Shown in pieces: positions 47,986-55,815 of a stretch of 55,815 nt of DNA. The notes beneath the pieces are model-generated. The model saw only the letters and a program-made list of their open reading frames with translations, made no database searches and was not told the DNA's origin. The DNA lies in NCBI RefSeq assembly GCF_001399455.2, contig NZ_LLEI02000027.1, positions 1 to 55,815 of the forward strand. The letters are read 5' to 3'. Position 1 is the stretch's first letter; every line of letters begins with the position of its first letter. Source of the DNA: Vibrio bivalvicida (GTDB lineage: Bacteria > Pseudomonadota > Gammaproteobacteria > Enterobacterales > Vibrionaceae). The position numbers and the translations under genes are program-made.

Positions 47986-50514
47986 CTAGGCGTTAGCTAT
48001 TTTACTTGGTCTTGAATAACTTGCCCCATCGTTGCGATAAGGTACGATGTATGGCTCATCTTCTTCAGGATGGACAATCTGATAATACTGCGGCAAGTTG
48101 AAATTGATCAGCTTAGACGACAGGGGATTCTCATCTTGCACCGAGGTGTAGAAACTGTTCACGCTCGCAATCATTTCGTCTTTCTCACCTTTAAACTGGT
48201 GGTAGACTTCAACTCGATTCGCTTCATCAAGCACATAAATATTAAAGCCCAGCTCACTGTCTTCAAAGAAGAACTGAATCAAACCTTCGCTGGCAAAACC
48301 GTCTACAATATCGGGCAGTTGATAATCTTGCTCTTTATCGAGCATTAACAGCGGTGAACCTTTGAGTTTATTGGTTGAGATACTGCGGTAGAAATCCACC
48401 GAGTTTTCCAACATTTGCACAGAAACGCCACGACGTTCAAAGAACAATCCATAGGTTTGCTGACCAATACGCAACGCTTTAAAGCGGCGACGTTTCTCCT
48501 GCTCAATCGGTTTTAAGCGCAAATCGATACACTCAGCAAGGAGTTGATAGACCATGTTACGCATCACACCACGTAAATTTTTACTGTAGCAGAATACATC
48601 TACTGACTCAGGTGGAATGGCATCTTGGTGCATTTTACCCAACACTGTTTTTAGAGCATCAAGCATCGCTGTCTCGCCTTTAAAATGCAAAGTGCGCACT
48701 TCGTGCCAAGAGTTGCGGTACACCAAGTCGACACTGCCGACTAAGCACTTCTGCTCACGTCCAAAGCTGAAAATATCCGTGGTCTTAGGATCAAGCTTAA
48801 GTGATTTGCCACTTAACTCCGACGTTGGATCATTCTCGAAGTTAATAAACATCGCTAACTGGCTAATCTCACACGGGCTAGCTAATGCCTGCATCGTTGG
48901 ACGACGCTTACGTAGCGAGAAGGTATTACGCAAATCACTCACCATCTGATAAAACTTGTCGATATCAAGGTGAGCATCGCGTATAACCGAGTGCAGTCGA
49001 GTCGACTCGGTAATTAAACCATTAAAGAATGACCAAGCAACTAGCTTACTTAGGTACTCATTATGCTCAAGTGGGGCCTGACCAAGAATTCTGTGTGGCG
49101 TCAGCGGCTGCTTATACAGATACCATCCTGATTGATTAGTACGACCAGGGCGCACTTCAATAAAGGTTAAATCTGACTCGTGTAAATCTGGCGAGATCTG
49201 TGGGTTGAGCAATGTCACTTTGCCCGGTAACACTTCAAATGCCGCGTATAACTTACGTGCAAGAATACTGATATCCTGAGGACTGATCGCCGAGGTAATA
49301 TCATTGCGGCGCGCAAACTGAATTAGGTTACGGTAACTTTGCATCAAAGCATCAAGCAAAGCGTGATGCACCACCTTAACTTGTTCTACCTTCCAATTAC
49401 GGCGGTCATCCAATTCAGCAATAACAGATGTATCCCAATCCCACTTCTGAACCATGTCGGCTAAAGCTTCACGTCGCCAAGCGACAGAGCCAATACTTGG
49501 CTCTCGAGACAACTTCTCATGAGTTTTAAGGTAAAAACAACGACGAACAAGATCTAAACGAGTACTGTCACCGATTCGCTGTAAATAACGCGTCACCTTT
49601 TCGAGCATCAGATAATATGCATCCATCCCGTAAAGATCGGGTTCGTGAGCAAAAAAACGGCGTTTAGTATCAAGGCTTAGAAGTTGAGTATTAGGGTACT
49701 CCCACGAATAGGCTTCTAACAGAATGGCTTTTAGAACTGACTTATATGGCGAATCGATACTCTTGTATAGCTGCCATAAGTTCGAACCAAAATACTCCTC
49801 TGCAGGAATTCGGTTGAGCTGACCGAAATCGATCCATTTCGAACAATCGATATAACCTTTACTACAGAGGTCTGTAACATATTCGTCGTAGCACTCTTCC
49901 ATTTCAGGAGGAACAATTTGCCACAATAAACGCTGACCAGCGAGTCGCACTGCACTACGGTAGAATTCATCGAGCAACAACAAATGTTGGGAAGAACCAC
50001 AGTTATCGCCTGTCATCTCTTCAGAGTGGTTTGAGCGGAAACGCTGCTCATCCATCAAGAAGAAGTTTGCTTCCACACCCTGAGTTTGAGCCCAGTCAGT
50101 AATCAACAAACATTTGTTGGTGAGGCTTTCACGTTCGTCACAACTCATGCTTGGCGAAACGCACACCCAAATATCTAGGTCGCTTGATGTACTTTGACCA
50201 ATAGAAGAGGTACTACCCATAGTGTACAGCCCTAAAATCGCAGGGGTATCACTAGTAGTAAGAAGCTGACCAATGGTTAACTGAGTGTCTTCAACGAACT
50301 GCTGCTGAATATCATTCAATTCGAATTCGCGAATACCGAATGGTACTTGCGCGTCAAAATATCCAGGAATAACCGGATGATTGAAATGAAGCAATGTCGG
50401 GATCAGGTGGAACACTCGCTGACTTGGCAAATCCATAAGAGCCAGCGCACGTTCAACACGTTGCTGGTTTAGGTTATCAAGTCTTTTAACTAGCGTCTTA
50501 GTGTAAGCCTGCAA
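47986..50514 (-). CDS. cyaA: class I adenylate cyclase
   Basis: 842 residues. N-terminal nucleotidyltransferase domain with MGSTSSIGQSTSSDLDIWV (about 99-117; Asp112, Asp114 chelate Mg) and a large C-terminal regulatory half that in enterobacteria responds to phosphorylated EIIA-Glc. Makes cAMP for CRP. The start codon is TTG at 50514 (read as Met) with AAGGA upstream in the minus-strand leader; E. coli cyaA also starts with TTG. A CRP-like site lies about 70 bp upstream. Confidence 0.96.
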   Translation of the reverse strand: MQAYTKTLVKRLDNLNQQRVERALALMDLPSQRVFHLIPTLLHFNHPVIPGYFDAQVPFGIREFELNDIQQQFVEDTQLTIGQLLTTSDTPAILGLYTMGSTSSIGQSTSSDLDIWVCVSPSMSCDERESLTNKCLLITDWAQTQGVEANFFLMDEQRFRSNHSEEMTGDNCGSSQHLLLLDEFYRSAVRLAGQRLLWQIVPPEMEECYDEYVTDLCSKGYIDCSKWIDFGQLNRIPAEEYFGSNLWQLYKSIDSPYKSVLKAILLEAYSWEYPNTQLLSLDTKRRFFAHEPDLYGMDAYYLMLEKVTRYLQRIGDSTRLDLVRRCFYLKTHEKLSREPSIGSVAWRREALADMVQKWDWDTSVIAELDDRRNWKVEQVKVVHHALLDALMQSYRNLIQFARRNDITSAISPQDISILARKLYAAFEVLPGKVTLLNPQISPDLHESDLTFIEVRPGRTNQSGWYLYKQPLTPHRILGQAPLEHNEYLSKLVAWSFFNGLITESTRLHSVIRDAHLDIDKFYQMVSDLRNTFSLRKRRPTMQALASPCEISQLAMFINFENDPTSELSGKSLKLDPKTTDIFSFGREQKCLVGSVDLVYRNSWHEVRTLHFKGETAMLDALKTVLGKMHQDAIPPESVDVFCYSKNLRGVMRNMVYQLLAECIDLRLKPIEQEKRRRFKALRIGQQTYGLFFERRGVSVQMLENSVDFYRSISTNKLKGSPLLMLDKEQDYQLPDIVDGFASEGLIQFFFEDSELGFNIYVLDEANRVEVYHQFKGEKDEMIASVNSFYTSVQDENPLSSKLINFNLPQYYQIVHPEEDEPYIVPYRNDGASYSRPSKIANA

Positions 50515-50581
50515 GGGAGTTTCCTTGGTTCATATCCTAGATGGCACCTTGACTATTAATTGTTCTAAAGCACCAACAAAA

Positions 50582-50597
50582 CGTGATCAATCTATCA
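50582..50597 (-). promoter_or_regulatory. putative CRP site in the cyaA promoter
   Basis: Minus strand TGATAGATTGATCACG has a TCACG half and an imperfect TGATA half with 6-bp spacing. ATTGATCACGTTTT matches the known CRP-repressed region of E. coli cyaA P2 as I recall it. This suggests negative feedback by cAMP-CRP. The rest of the 335-bp cyaA-hemC gap has no gene. Confidence 0.45.
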
Positions 50598-50849
50598 CTT
50601 TTCTTTGGATTGGTAAAGAAATGTACGATCGATTCGACACATTTTTGTCCATCTGAAGTCGTCGCTCTTAGTGTGGTACGTAACTACTATTAATAATAAT
50701 AGCCTACTTTACAAACGAGACCTTAATCACACTCTTTTAATCATTTTGTGCTAGCAAACATCTAAGCCTCATGTGAACAAATAAGCAATAATACTTTTTT
50801 TGCCGACAGTGGTAGGATTAGAGCATTATTTTGTTATCAGCAGAACACT

Positions 50850-51788
50850 ATGACTCAACAAACCCCAATTCGAATCGCTACTCGCAAAAGCCCTCTTGCC
50901 CTTTGGCAAGCTCACTACGTTAAAGATGCTTTGATGTCTGCTCACCCGGGCTTGGAAGTTGAGCTAGTAACCATGGTAACCAAAGGCGATATCATCCTAG
51001 ATACCCCTTTAGCAAAAGTTGGCGGTAAAGGTTTGTTCGTAAAAGAGTTAGAAGTGGCCATGCTCGAAGGACGTGCAGACCTTGCCGTTCACTCGATGAA
51101 AGATGTTCCTGTCGACTTTCCAGAAGGTCTTGGCCTAGTCACAATCTGCGAACGTGAAGATCCTCGTGATGCTTTCGTCTCGAACACATTTAACAATATT
51201 GATGAGCTACCTCAAGGGGCGGTTGTGGGTACTTGTAGCTTACGACGACAGTGTCAGCTAAAAGAATATCGTCCAGACTTAGTGATCAAAGAGCTGCGTG
51301 GTAACGTGGGGACACGTCTAGGTAAACTCGATGATGGCCAATACGATGCCATTATCCTAGCGGCGGCAGGCCTTAAGCGCCTAGAACTTGAAGAACGTAT
51401 TAAAAGCTTTATCGAACCAGAACAATCTCTACCAGCCGTAGGGCAAGGCGCAGTAGGCATTGAGTGTCGCCTTGATGACGAGCGCCTAATTCAACTGCTT
51501 GAACCACTCAATCATAAAGAAACCACTGATCGCGTCCTATGTGAGCGTGCTATGAACCTAACTCTAGAAGGGGGCTGTCAGGTACCTATTGGCAGCTACT
51601 CTCTAATCGATGGCGATAACATCTGGTTGCGTGCTCTAGTCGGCGAGCCTGATGGTTCAAAGATAGTTCGTGGTGAGATTCGCGGCTCTCGCACTGAAGC
51701 TGAAGCATTGGGCGTTAAGCTTGCAAATCAGCTACTCGACGATGGTGCGCAAGAAATCTTAACCAAGCTATACGCGGATCACGAGTAA
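50850..51788 (+). CDS. hemC: porphobilinogen deaminase (hydroxymethylbilane synthase)
   Basis: 312 residues. Catalytic Asp85 in HSMKDVP and dipyrromethane-cofactor Cys243 in [10 protein letters not shown]; arginines of LRRQCQL and [10 protein letters not shown] bind the growing chain. Condenses four porphobilinogens in haem synthesis. First gene of hemCDXY, divergent from cyaA. Confidence 0.98.
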   Translation: MTQQTPIRIATRKSPLALWQAHYVKDALMSAHPGLEVELVTMVTKGDIILDTPLAKVGGKGLFVKELEVAMLEGRADLAVHSMKDVPVDFPEGLGLVTICEREDPRDAFVSNTFNNIDELPQGAVVGTCSLRRQCQLKEYRPDLVIKELRGNVGTRLGKLDDGQYDAIILAAAGLKRLELEERIKSFIEPEQSLPAVGQGAVGIECRLDDERLIQLLEPLNHKETTDRVLCERAMNLTLEGGCQVPIGSYSLIDGDNIWLRALVGEPDGSKIVRGEIRGSRTEAEALGVKLANQLLDDGAQEILTKLYADHE

Positions 51789-51794
51789 CTCTAT

Positions 51795-52538
51795 ATGGCA
51801 GTACTGGTCACTCGGCCGGGACAACAAGGCCGCTCACTATGTGAACAATTATCAGGAATTGGTATTGCAAGCTACCACCAACCTCTGATTGAAATCCAGC
51901 CCGGAGAGCAATTGCTAGGGCTGGAGGTATCCATTTCCCAATTCAATATTATTATCGCTGTCAGTCAGCATGCGGTGACAGCCACAGATACTCACCTTAA
52001 GCAGCAAGGTCAAAACTGGCCAACCAACTCCATCTACCTTGCCGTTGGTCAAAAAACAGCGCACGTTTTAAGCAAAGCGACTCAACAAAAAGTACACTAC
52101 CCACAAGTCAGTGATAGTGAGCACCTGCTCCAGCAAGAGCCCCTTTGCTCCATCGCCAACAAAAAGATACTCATCTTACGTGGCAATGGCGGCCGAGAGC
52201 TGATTTTCGACACACTCGTTGCTCGAGGGGCTTTGGTCGAATATCGCGAGGTGTATAAACGAGAAAACCTAGCTTTCCGCTCAGATTTGCTCGTTCCTAT
52301 CTGGCAGAATGAACGAATAACTCAATTAGTCATCACCAGTTCAGGTCAGCTTAGTTACTTTGTTTCTCTGCTAACTGATGACCACAAGAACTGGTTATTT
52401 ACGCTCCACCTTTATGTACCTAGTGAGCGAATAGCGCAACAAGCACGAGAAGTCGGTTTTCAAGTTGTTACCAACACCTTCAGTGCCTCAAATAAAGTAT
52501 TACTGGCTGCTCTCCGGCCAAGTGAAACAGGACAATAA
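51795..52538 (+). CDS. hemD: uroporphyrinogen-III synthase
   Basis: 247 residues. VLVTRPGQQG at the N-terminus, the GGRELIFDTLVARGALVEYREVY hinge region (about 132-154) and ITSSGQL match HemD. Cyclises hydroxymethylbilane with ring-D inversion. Begins 6 bp after hemC. Confidence 0.96.
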   Translation: MAVLVTRPGQQGRSLCEQLSGIGIASYHQPLIEIQPGEQLLGLEVSISQFNIIIAVSQHAVTATDTHLKQQGQNWPTNSIYLAVGQKTAHVLSKATQQKVHYPQVSDSEHLLQQEPLCSIANKKILILRGNGGRELIFDTLVARGALVEYREVYKRENLAFRSDLLVPIWQNERITQLVITSSGQLSYFVSLLTDDHKNWLFTLHLYVPSERIAQQAREVGFQVVTNTFSASNKVLLAALRPSETGQ

Positions 52539-52541
52539 GTA

Positions 52542-53759
52542 ATGACCAACAAAAATAACAACGATAACAACACCCCTGACCAAGAAAAAAAATCGGCAGA
52601 GGAAGTAACCAAAGCAGCACCAATAGCGTCTGAAACTATTCAAGCTCCAGCGGATGAAACTACCGTAGAGAAAACAACACCATCTGATCCTAATTTGGCT
52701 TCAAGCACTCCGCCTGAGTTTGAAGAAAAGCAAGGCAAGCGCGGTGTCAAACTCGGCACTATTGCGATTGTTATCTCTTTACTGTTTGGTGGTGGCCTCA
52801 CCTTCCAAATGCAGCAGAAAAATGCTCACTATCAAGCGCAAATAGAAGCACTACAAACTCAGCTCAAAAATACGCAAAGCACGATTCAATCCGAACTTGA
52901 ATCAACTCAACAGCAAGCCATTGCCAAAGCGACTGAGGTTACCCACCGTGCTGAAACCATTCTTGAACAGCAACAAAAAAGTATTGAAAGTTTGCAAGTG
53001 GCTGTTGCTGACGTGAAAGGTCGACGACCAAATGACTGGCTGCTTGCAGAGGCCGATTACTTAGTCAAACTGGCAGGTAGAAAACTGTTTTTAGAACACG
53101 ATGCGGTGAGTGCCACCAAACTAATGGAAAGTGCCGATCAGCGAATCGCGGCTCTTAATGACCCAAGCCTAGTACCTCTACGTAAATCTATGGCTAACGA
53201 CATTACCAAGCTAAAAACTATTCCGCTTGTCGATAGAGAAGGCTTAGTGCTGCGAATTACTGCGCTGCAACAGCAGGTTGATAGCCTGCCGTTAGCCAAT
53301 GCACTGTTACCAGAAGCGCAGCAGGTCGAGAAACAGGTTGTTTCTGAAGATGTAAATGATTGGCAAAATAACTTAATGGCCTCTCTAAAAGACTTCTCCG
53401 AGAACTTCATTACGTTTAGAACTCGTGATGGTAATGTCATCCCGCTACTATCGCCGGAACAACACTTTTACTTGAAAGAGAATATTAAGGCTAAGTTAGA
53501 GACAGCAATTAAAGCCGTCTATGTAGAACAGCAAGAGATCTACAGCACCGCATTAACTACAGCAGATAAGTGGTCAGCGACTTTCTTTAATCAAGACTCC
53601 AATGAAGTGAAAGAATTCAATAAAGCACTTGAGCTATTAAGTAAACAGAAGGTAGAAGTTGAATACCCAGTAAAACTGGAAACTCAGCAACAACTATCCG
53701 ATGTTATTCGTGAACGCTTACGCCGCGAAGTTACTACCTTAGTAAGGGAGGAAAACTAA
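52542..53759 (+). CDS. hemX: HemX family membrane protein
   Basis: 405 residues. Low-complexity polar N-terminus (1-68), one membrane helix (69-88), then a Gln/Ala-rich coiled coil (about 90-150) and a conserved C-terminal domain (from about 165, NDWLLAEADYLVKLAGRKL). Often annotated as a uroporphyrinogen-III methyltransferase, but it lacks the SAM-binding fold, so that name is unsafe. Starts 3 bp after hemD and shares a base with hemY. Confidence 0.92.
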   Translation: MTNKNNNDNNTPDQEKKSAEEVTKAAPIASETIQAPADETTVEKTTPSDPNLASSTPPEFEEKQGKRGVKLGTIAIVISLLFGGGLTFQMQQKNAHYQAQIEALQTQLKNTQSTIQSELESTQQQAIAKATEVTHRAETILEQQQKSIESLQVAVADVKGRRPNDWLLAEADYLVKLAGRKLFLEHDAVSATKLMESADQRIAALNDPSLVPLRKSMANDITKLKTIPLVDREGLVLRITALQQQVDSLPLANALLPEAQQVEKQVVSEDVNDWQNNLMASLKDFSENFITFRTRDGNVIPLLSPEQHFYLKENIKAKLETAIKAVYVEQQEIYSTALTTADKWSATFFNQDSNEVKEFNKALELLSKQKVEVEYPVKLETQQQLSDVIRERLRREVTTLVREEN

Positions 53760-54946
53760 TGTTTCGAATTATTTTCCTCTTTGTCGTTCTTGGCTTAGGT
53801 CTGTTTGCCGGAACTCAGTATGCAGGCCAACAAGGCTATGTGCTGATTTCAGTTGCTGGCAAGACGATTGAGATGAGTGTGACGACTTTGGTGATATTTA
53901 TTATTGCTACACTCGCCGCTCTGTTCGGCCTTGAGTTTATAGTGAAAAAAGCACTGAGCGCCAGTTCTTCAACATGGAATTGGTTCAGTGTGCGAAAAAT
54001 GCGTCGCTCACGCCGTTATACCAACGAAGGTATCATCAAGTTACTAGAAGGTGACTTCAAACTCGCGGAGAAAAAGGTCACACGCTGGGCAAACCACCAT
54101 GACATGCCGCTGCTATGCTACCTGGTTGCCTCAGAAGCTTCGCAAGGTATGGGCAATAATGAGCAACGTGACCGTTACTTAGAATTAGCCGCCCAGCAAG
54201 ATGATTCTCTGTTAGCCGTTGAGCTTACCCGTGCAAAACAACAGATTCGTGACGCCAACTATAACGATGCTTTCGATACACTTTCTAACTTAAAAGGCCC
54301 CTATCCCAATAACGCGATTGTCTTGAACCTTCTCAAGCAAGTTTATATTGAACTCAAGCTGTGGCAGCCACTAATCGAGCTATTGCCTAAATTAGTCAAG
54401 CACAAGATCGTCTCAAAAGAAGAGCAGCCCCCCCTAACTCAACGCGCTCAATGCGGTCTACTCACTGAAGTCGCTGAGCAAAAAGGCAGTGAAGGGTTAA
54501 TTGCTCACTGGAATGCTCTGCCGCGTAAAGCTAAGGTGGATGCACACCTTGTCGAATGCTTTGCCAAACAGCTAATCGCTCGCCAAGCCGATAGTGAAGC
54601 CTTCACTCTAATTAAAGAGACACTTAGCAAACATCCTAACTCTAATCTCTACGCTCTATTGCCAGAGCTGAAATTAGTAGACAGCCACCCTGTGGTTACC
54701 TTCTTAGAAGGTGCTCTGCGCAAAGACTCTAACAACGCGGAAGCGCACAGCGCAATCGCTCAGTTCCATTTACGCAATGAAGAGTGGCCGCAAGCTCAGC
54801 AGCACTTAGAGAAGGCACTGTCTGTACGCTCTAATGTGTCAGACTACAGTTACCTTTCTGATGCATTAGAGAAGCAGAACTTAACTAAGGCAGCTCATGA
54901 GGTATCGAAGAAGGCTCTTACTCTTATCAAAGAACCTGCCGCTTAG
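53759..54946 (+). CDS. hemY: HemY-like TPR membrane protein
   Basis: 395 residues. Two N-terminal membrane helices (about 1-20 and 38-62) and a C-terminal array of tetratricopeptide-like helical pairs (about 95-390, e.g. NNAEAHSAIAQFHLRNEEWPQAQQHLEKAL). Enterobacterial HemY of this type is not the Gram-positive oxidase; it probably scaffolds late haem enzymes. The start overlaps the hemX stop (TAATG). Confidence 0.93.
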   Translation: MFRIIFLFVVLGLGLFAGTQYAGQQGYVLISVAGKTIEMSVTTLVIFIIATLAALFGLEFIVKKALSASSSTWNWFSVRKMRRSRRYTNEGIIKLLEGDFKLAEKKVTRWANHHDMPLLCYLVASEASQGMGNNEQRDRYLELAAQQDDSLLAVELTRAKQQIRDANYNDAFDTLSNLKGPYPNNAIVLNLLKQVYIELKLWQPLIELLPKLVKHKIVSKEEQPPLTQRAQCGLLTEVAEQKGSEGLIAHWNALPRKAKVDAHLVECFAKQLIARQADSEAFTLIKETLSKHPNSNLYALLPELKLVDSHPVVTFLEGALRKDSNNAEAHSAIAQFHLRNEEWPQAQQHLEKALSVRSNVSDYSYLSDALEKQNLTKAAHEVSKKALTLIKEPAA

Positions 54947-54971
54947 TAAATCAATTAGAAATGAACTGTCC

Positions 54972-54998
54972 AAAGCCACTCACTCGAGTGGCTTTTTT
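54972..54998 (+). terminator. terminator after hemCDXY
   Basis: Stem AAAGCCACTC/GAGTGGCTTT followed by T-run, about 25 bp past the hemY stop. Confidence 0.92.
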
Positions 54999-55088
54999 AA
55001 TATCTAATCAATACGGCGCGAATCGAAAAACATTAAGGGTTGCAGTGAGAGTACTCACGTTGTCTGTTCGCTATAGAACAAGGATACG

Positions 55089-55478
55089 GGAACGGACTTC
55101 GTCCTACGGAAAACTGGAAAACTGGAAAACTGGAAAACTGGAAAACTGGAAAACTGGAAAACTGGAAACGATAGAAGGGTAGATACCTAGTGTCCACTCT
55201 CCTTTTACTGCTGTCGTCCTCAAGATCGAGGGATGCGTGAGTTGGGGGATCTCTTCTAGCGAGTTGATAACCTTGAGAGATTCCCTACTCGCTCCTTCGT
55301 CACTCTATGGAATGACCGAAGCTATAAAGATTGTAGACCTGTATGAGCAGCTCTTTTGGGAGTCCGGTAATTCAGTTCATTGTAAACCATCGGCTCTGTC
55401 AGCCAACACTCACCTCTCGCAGGGTGAAGCCCGTTCTCGTATCTCGAGTGAAACGTTCTCGAGGACGTAGTCCGTTCC
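55089..55478. repeat. MITE-like segment bounded by imperfect inverted repeats
   Basis: Arms GGAACGGACTTCGTCCT (55089-55105) and AGGACGTAGTCCGTTCC (55462-55478) are inverted copies, 16 of 17 positions matching. Between them lie the 8-bp tandem repeat, an internal imperfect palindrome (GGGATCTCT at about 55237, AGAGATTCCC at about 55276) and a second one around CTCGAG (55443, 55459). No protein-coding frame is credible. Whether it is a mobile element is not shown; each arm is also partly self-complementary. Confidence 0.5.
55108..55168. repeat. 8-bp tandem repeat (GGAAAACT)7
   Basis: Seven perfect GGAAAACT units (55108-55163) followed by a partial unit. Because 8 is not a multiple of 3 it runs through all frames; the frame across it that reads Lys-Leu-Glu-Asn-Trp-Lys-Thr-Gly is an artefact. 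Possible copy-number variation between strains. Confidence 0.95.
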
Positions 55479-55495
55479 ACTTCCCCTAAAACGCA

Positions 55496-55525
55496 AGAAG
55501 CCCGTTGCGTTAGCAGCGGGCTTCT
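55496..55525 (-). terminator. distal rRNA-operon terminator
   Basis: Stem AGAAGCCCG/CGGGCTTCT extended by TGC/GCA with a short loop; second of two hairpins after the tRNA-Asp gene, giving strong rRNA-operon termination on the minus strand. Confidence 0.8.
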
Positions 55526-55533
55526 AAAACGAC

Positions 55534-55560
55534 AAAACCCAGTCCGAAGACTGGGTTTTT
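55534..55560 (-). terminator. proximal rRNA-operon terminator
   Basis: Stem AAAACCCAGTC/GACTGGGTTTT with CGAA tetraloop (TTCG on the transcribed strand), immediately after tRNA-Asp on the minus strand. Confidence 0.93.
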
Positions 55561-55567
55561 AAATAAG

Positions 55568-55644
55568 TGGCGGAGCGGACGGGACTCGAACCCGCGACCC
55601 CCGGCGTGACAGGCCGGTATTCTAACCAACTGAACTACCGCTCC
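55568..55644 (-). tRNA. tRNA-Asp (anticodon GTC)
   Basis: 77 bases with encoded CCA. Acceptor GGAGCGG/CCGCTCC, D arm, anticodon GTC (55608-55610 on the plus strand read in reverse), T arm GGGTTCGAGTCCC. Nearly identical to E. coli tRNA-Asp. It is the last gene of an rRNA operon, downstream of the 5S gene. Confidence 0.97.
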
Positions 55645-55674
55645 GCACTGGTTAGACTCTTGAGTCTAAATTTA

Positions 55675-55794
55675 AAGCCTGGCGATGTCCTACTCTCACA
55701 TGGGGAAACCCCACACTACCATCGGCGCTAATTCGTTTCACTTCTGAGTTCGGCATGGAATCAGGTGGGTCCAAATCGCTATGGTCGCCAAGCA
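55675..55794 (-). rRNA. 5S ribosomal RNA
   Basis: About 120 bases on the minus strand. Starts TGCTTGGCGACC and ends CATCGCCAGGCTT; contains the invariant CCGAACTCAGAAGTGAAACG loop region and the GATGGTAGTGTGGGG helix. The rest of the operon (23S, 16S) lies to the right of the window. Confidence 0.97.
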
Positions 55795-55815
55795 AATTCT
55801 TAATTCGGAAAGCTG

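Noticed and set aside
52542..53759. HemX as uroporphyrinogen-III C-methyltransferase
   Set aside because: The common label is not supported: there is a membrane helix and coiled coil but no SAM-binding fold.
55108..55168. CRISPR-like repeats
   Set aside because: Units are contiguous 8-mers with no spacers, and no cas genes occur in the window.
54961..55182. 73-codon frame ending in repeated Lys-Leu-Glu-Asn-Trp units
   Set aside because: Results from translating the 8-bp tandem repeat; it starts inside the hemY terminator.
55237..55470. 77-codon frame before the rRNA operon
   Set aside because: It crosses several palindromes of the inverted-repeat element and has no ribosome-binding site or domain.

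Overview
The window looks like part of the larger chromosome of a Vibrio or close Vibrionaceae relative. The evidence is gene content and protein similarity recognised by eye: trmA/btuB/murI, lexA-dinF, plsB-ubiAC, glpEG, rpoH-ftsXEY, xerC-dapF-lysA-cyaY-cyaA and hemCDXY, with sequences close to enterobacterial orthologues. No database search was run. It is bracketed by two ribosomal RNA operons, both read leftward. The left edge holds only the promoter and leader of one (its 16S gene lies off the window). The right edge holds the end of another (5S rRNA, tRNA-Asp and two terminators).

Layout. 0.4-4.7 kb: a membrane-anchored RRM protein, murI, a DUF71-type ATP pyrophosphatase, and btuB behind a cobalamin riboswitch. 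4.7-8.6 kb: trmA, fabR-yijD and sthA. 8.6-10.7 kb: glutathione-dependent formaldehyde detoxification (frmA, fghA). 10.9-14.3 kb: lexA with two SOS boxes, then a methyltransferase-dinF pair with its own promoter overlapped by a Fur-box-like sequence, and dgkA. 14.5-20.2 kb: plsB, ubiCA, a FliL-like protein and glpEG. 20.2-27.4 kb: a DnaA-box-like cluster, rpoH-ftsXEY, rsmD and small membrane proteins. 27.4-30.3 kb: a gene-poor, strongly A/C-skewed stretch, a 26-residue membrane microprotein, a HEPN-like membrane protein, a DUF2500 protein and an acyltransferase. 30.4-33.7 kb: an arsenate-resistance operon of the ArsJ type (arsR, GAPDH, a dual-specificity-like phosphatase, arsJ). 33.8-37.7 kb: an EAL/HDOD protein, rhtB, pldB and yigL. 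37.7-42.9 kb: an EVE protein, a large lipoprotein coupled to a DTW tRNA-modifying enzyme, and a FIST-GGDEF-EAL protein. 42.9-54.9 kb: the conserved yigB-xerC-yigA-dapF-lysA-lptM / cyaY / cyaA / hemCDXY block. 55.0-55.5 kb: a non-coding stretch with an 8-bp tandem repeat and a MITE-like pair of inverted repeats, next to the second rRNA operon.

Most of the window is conserved housekeeping DNA. The stretches most worth a second look are: the phosphatase-containing arsJ operon with its competing hairpins; the Fur/LexA junction driving a methyltransferase-dinF pair; the DnaA-box cluster upstream of glpE; the microprotein and skewed DNA around 27.4-28.2 kb; the HEPN-like membrane protein; and the repeat element beside the right-hand rRNA operon. 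Start codons were moved from the longest ORF where ribosome-binding sites or family length argued for it.
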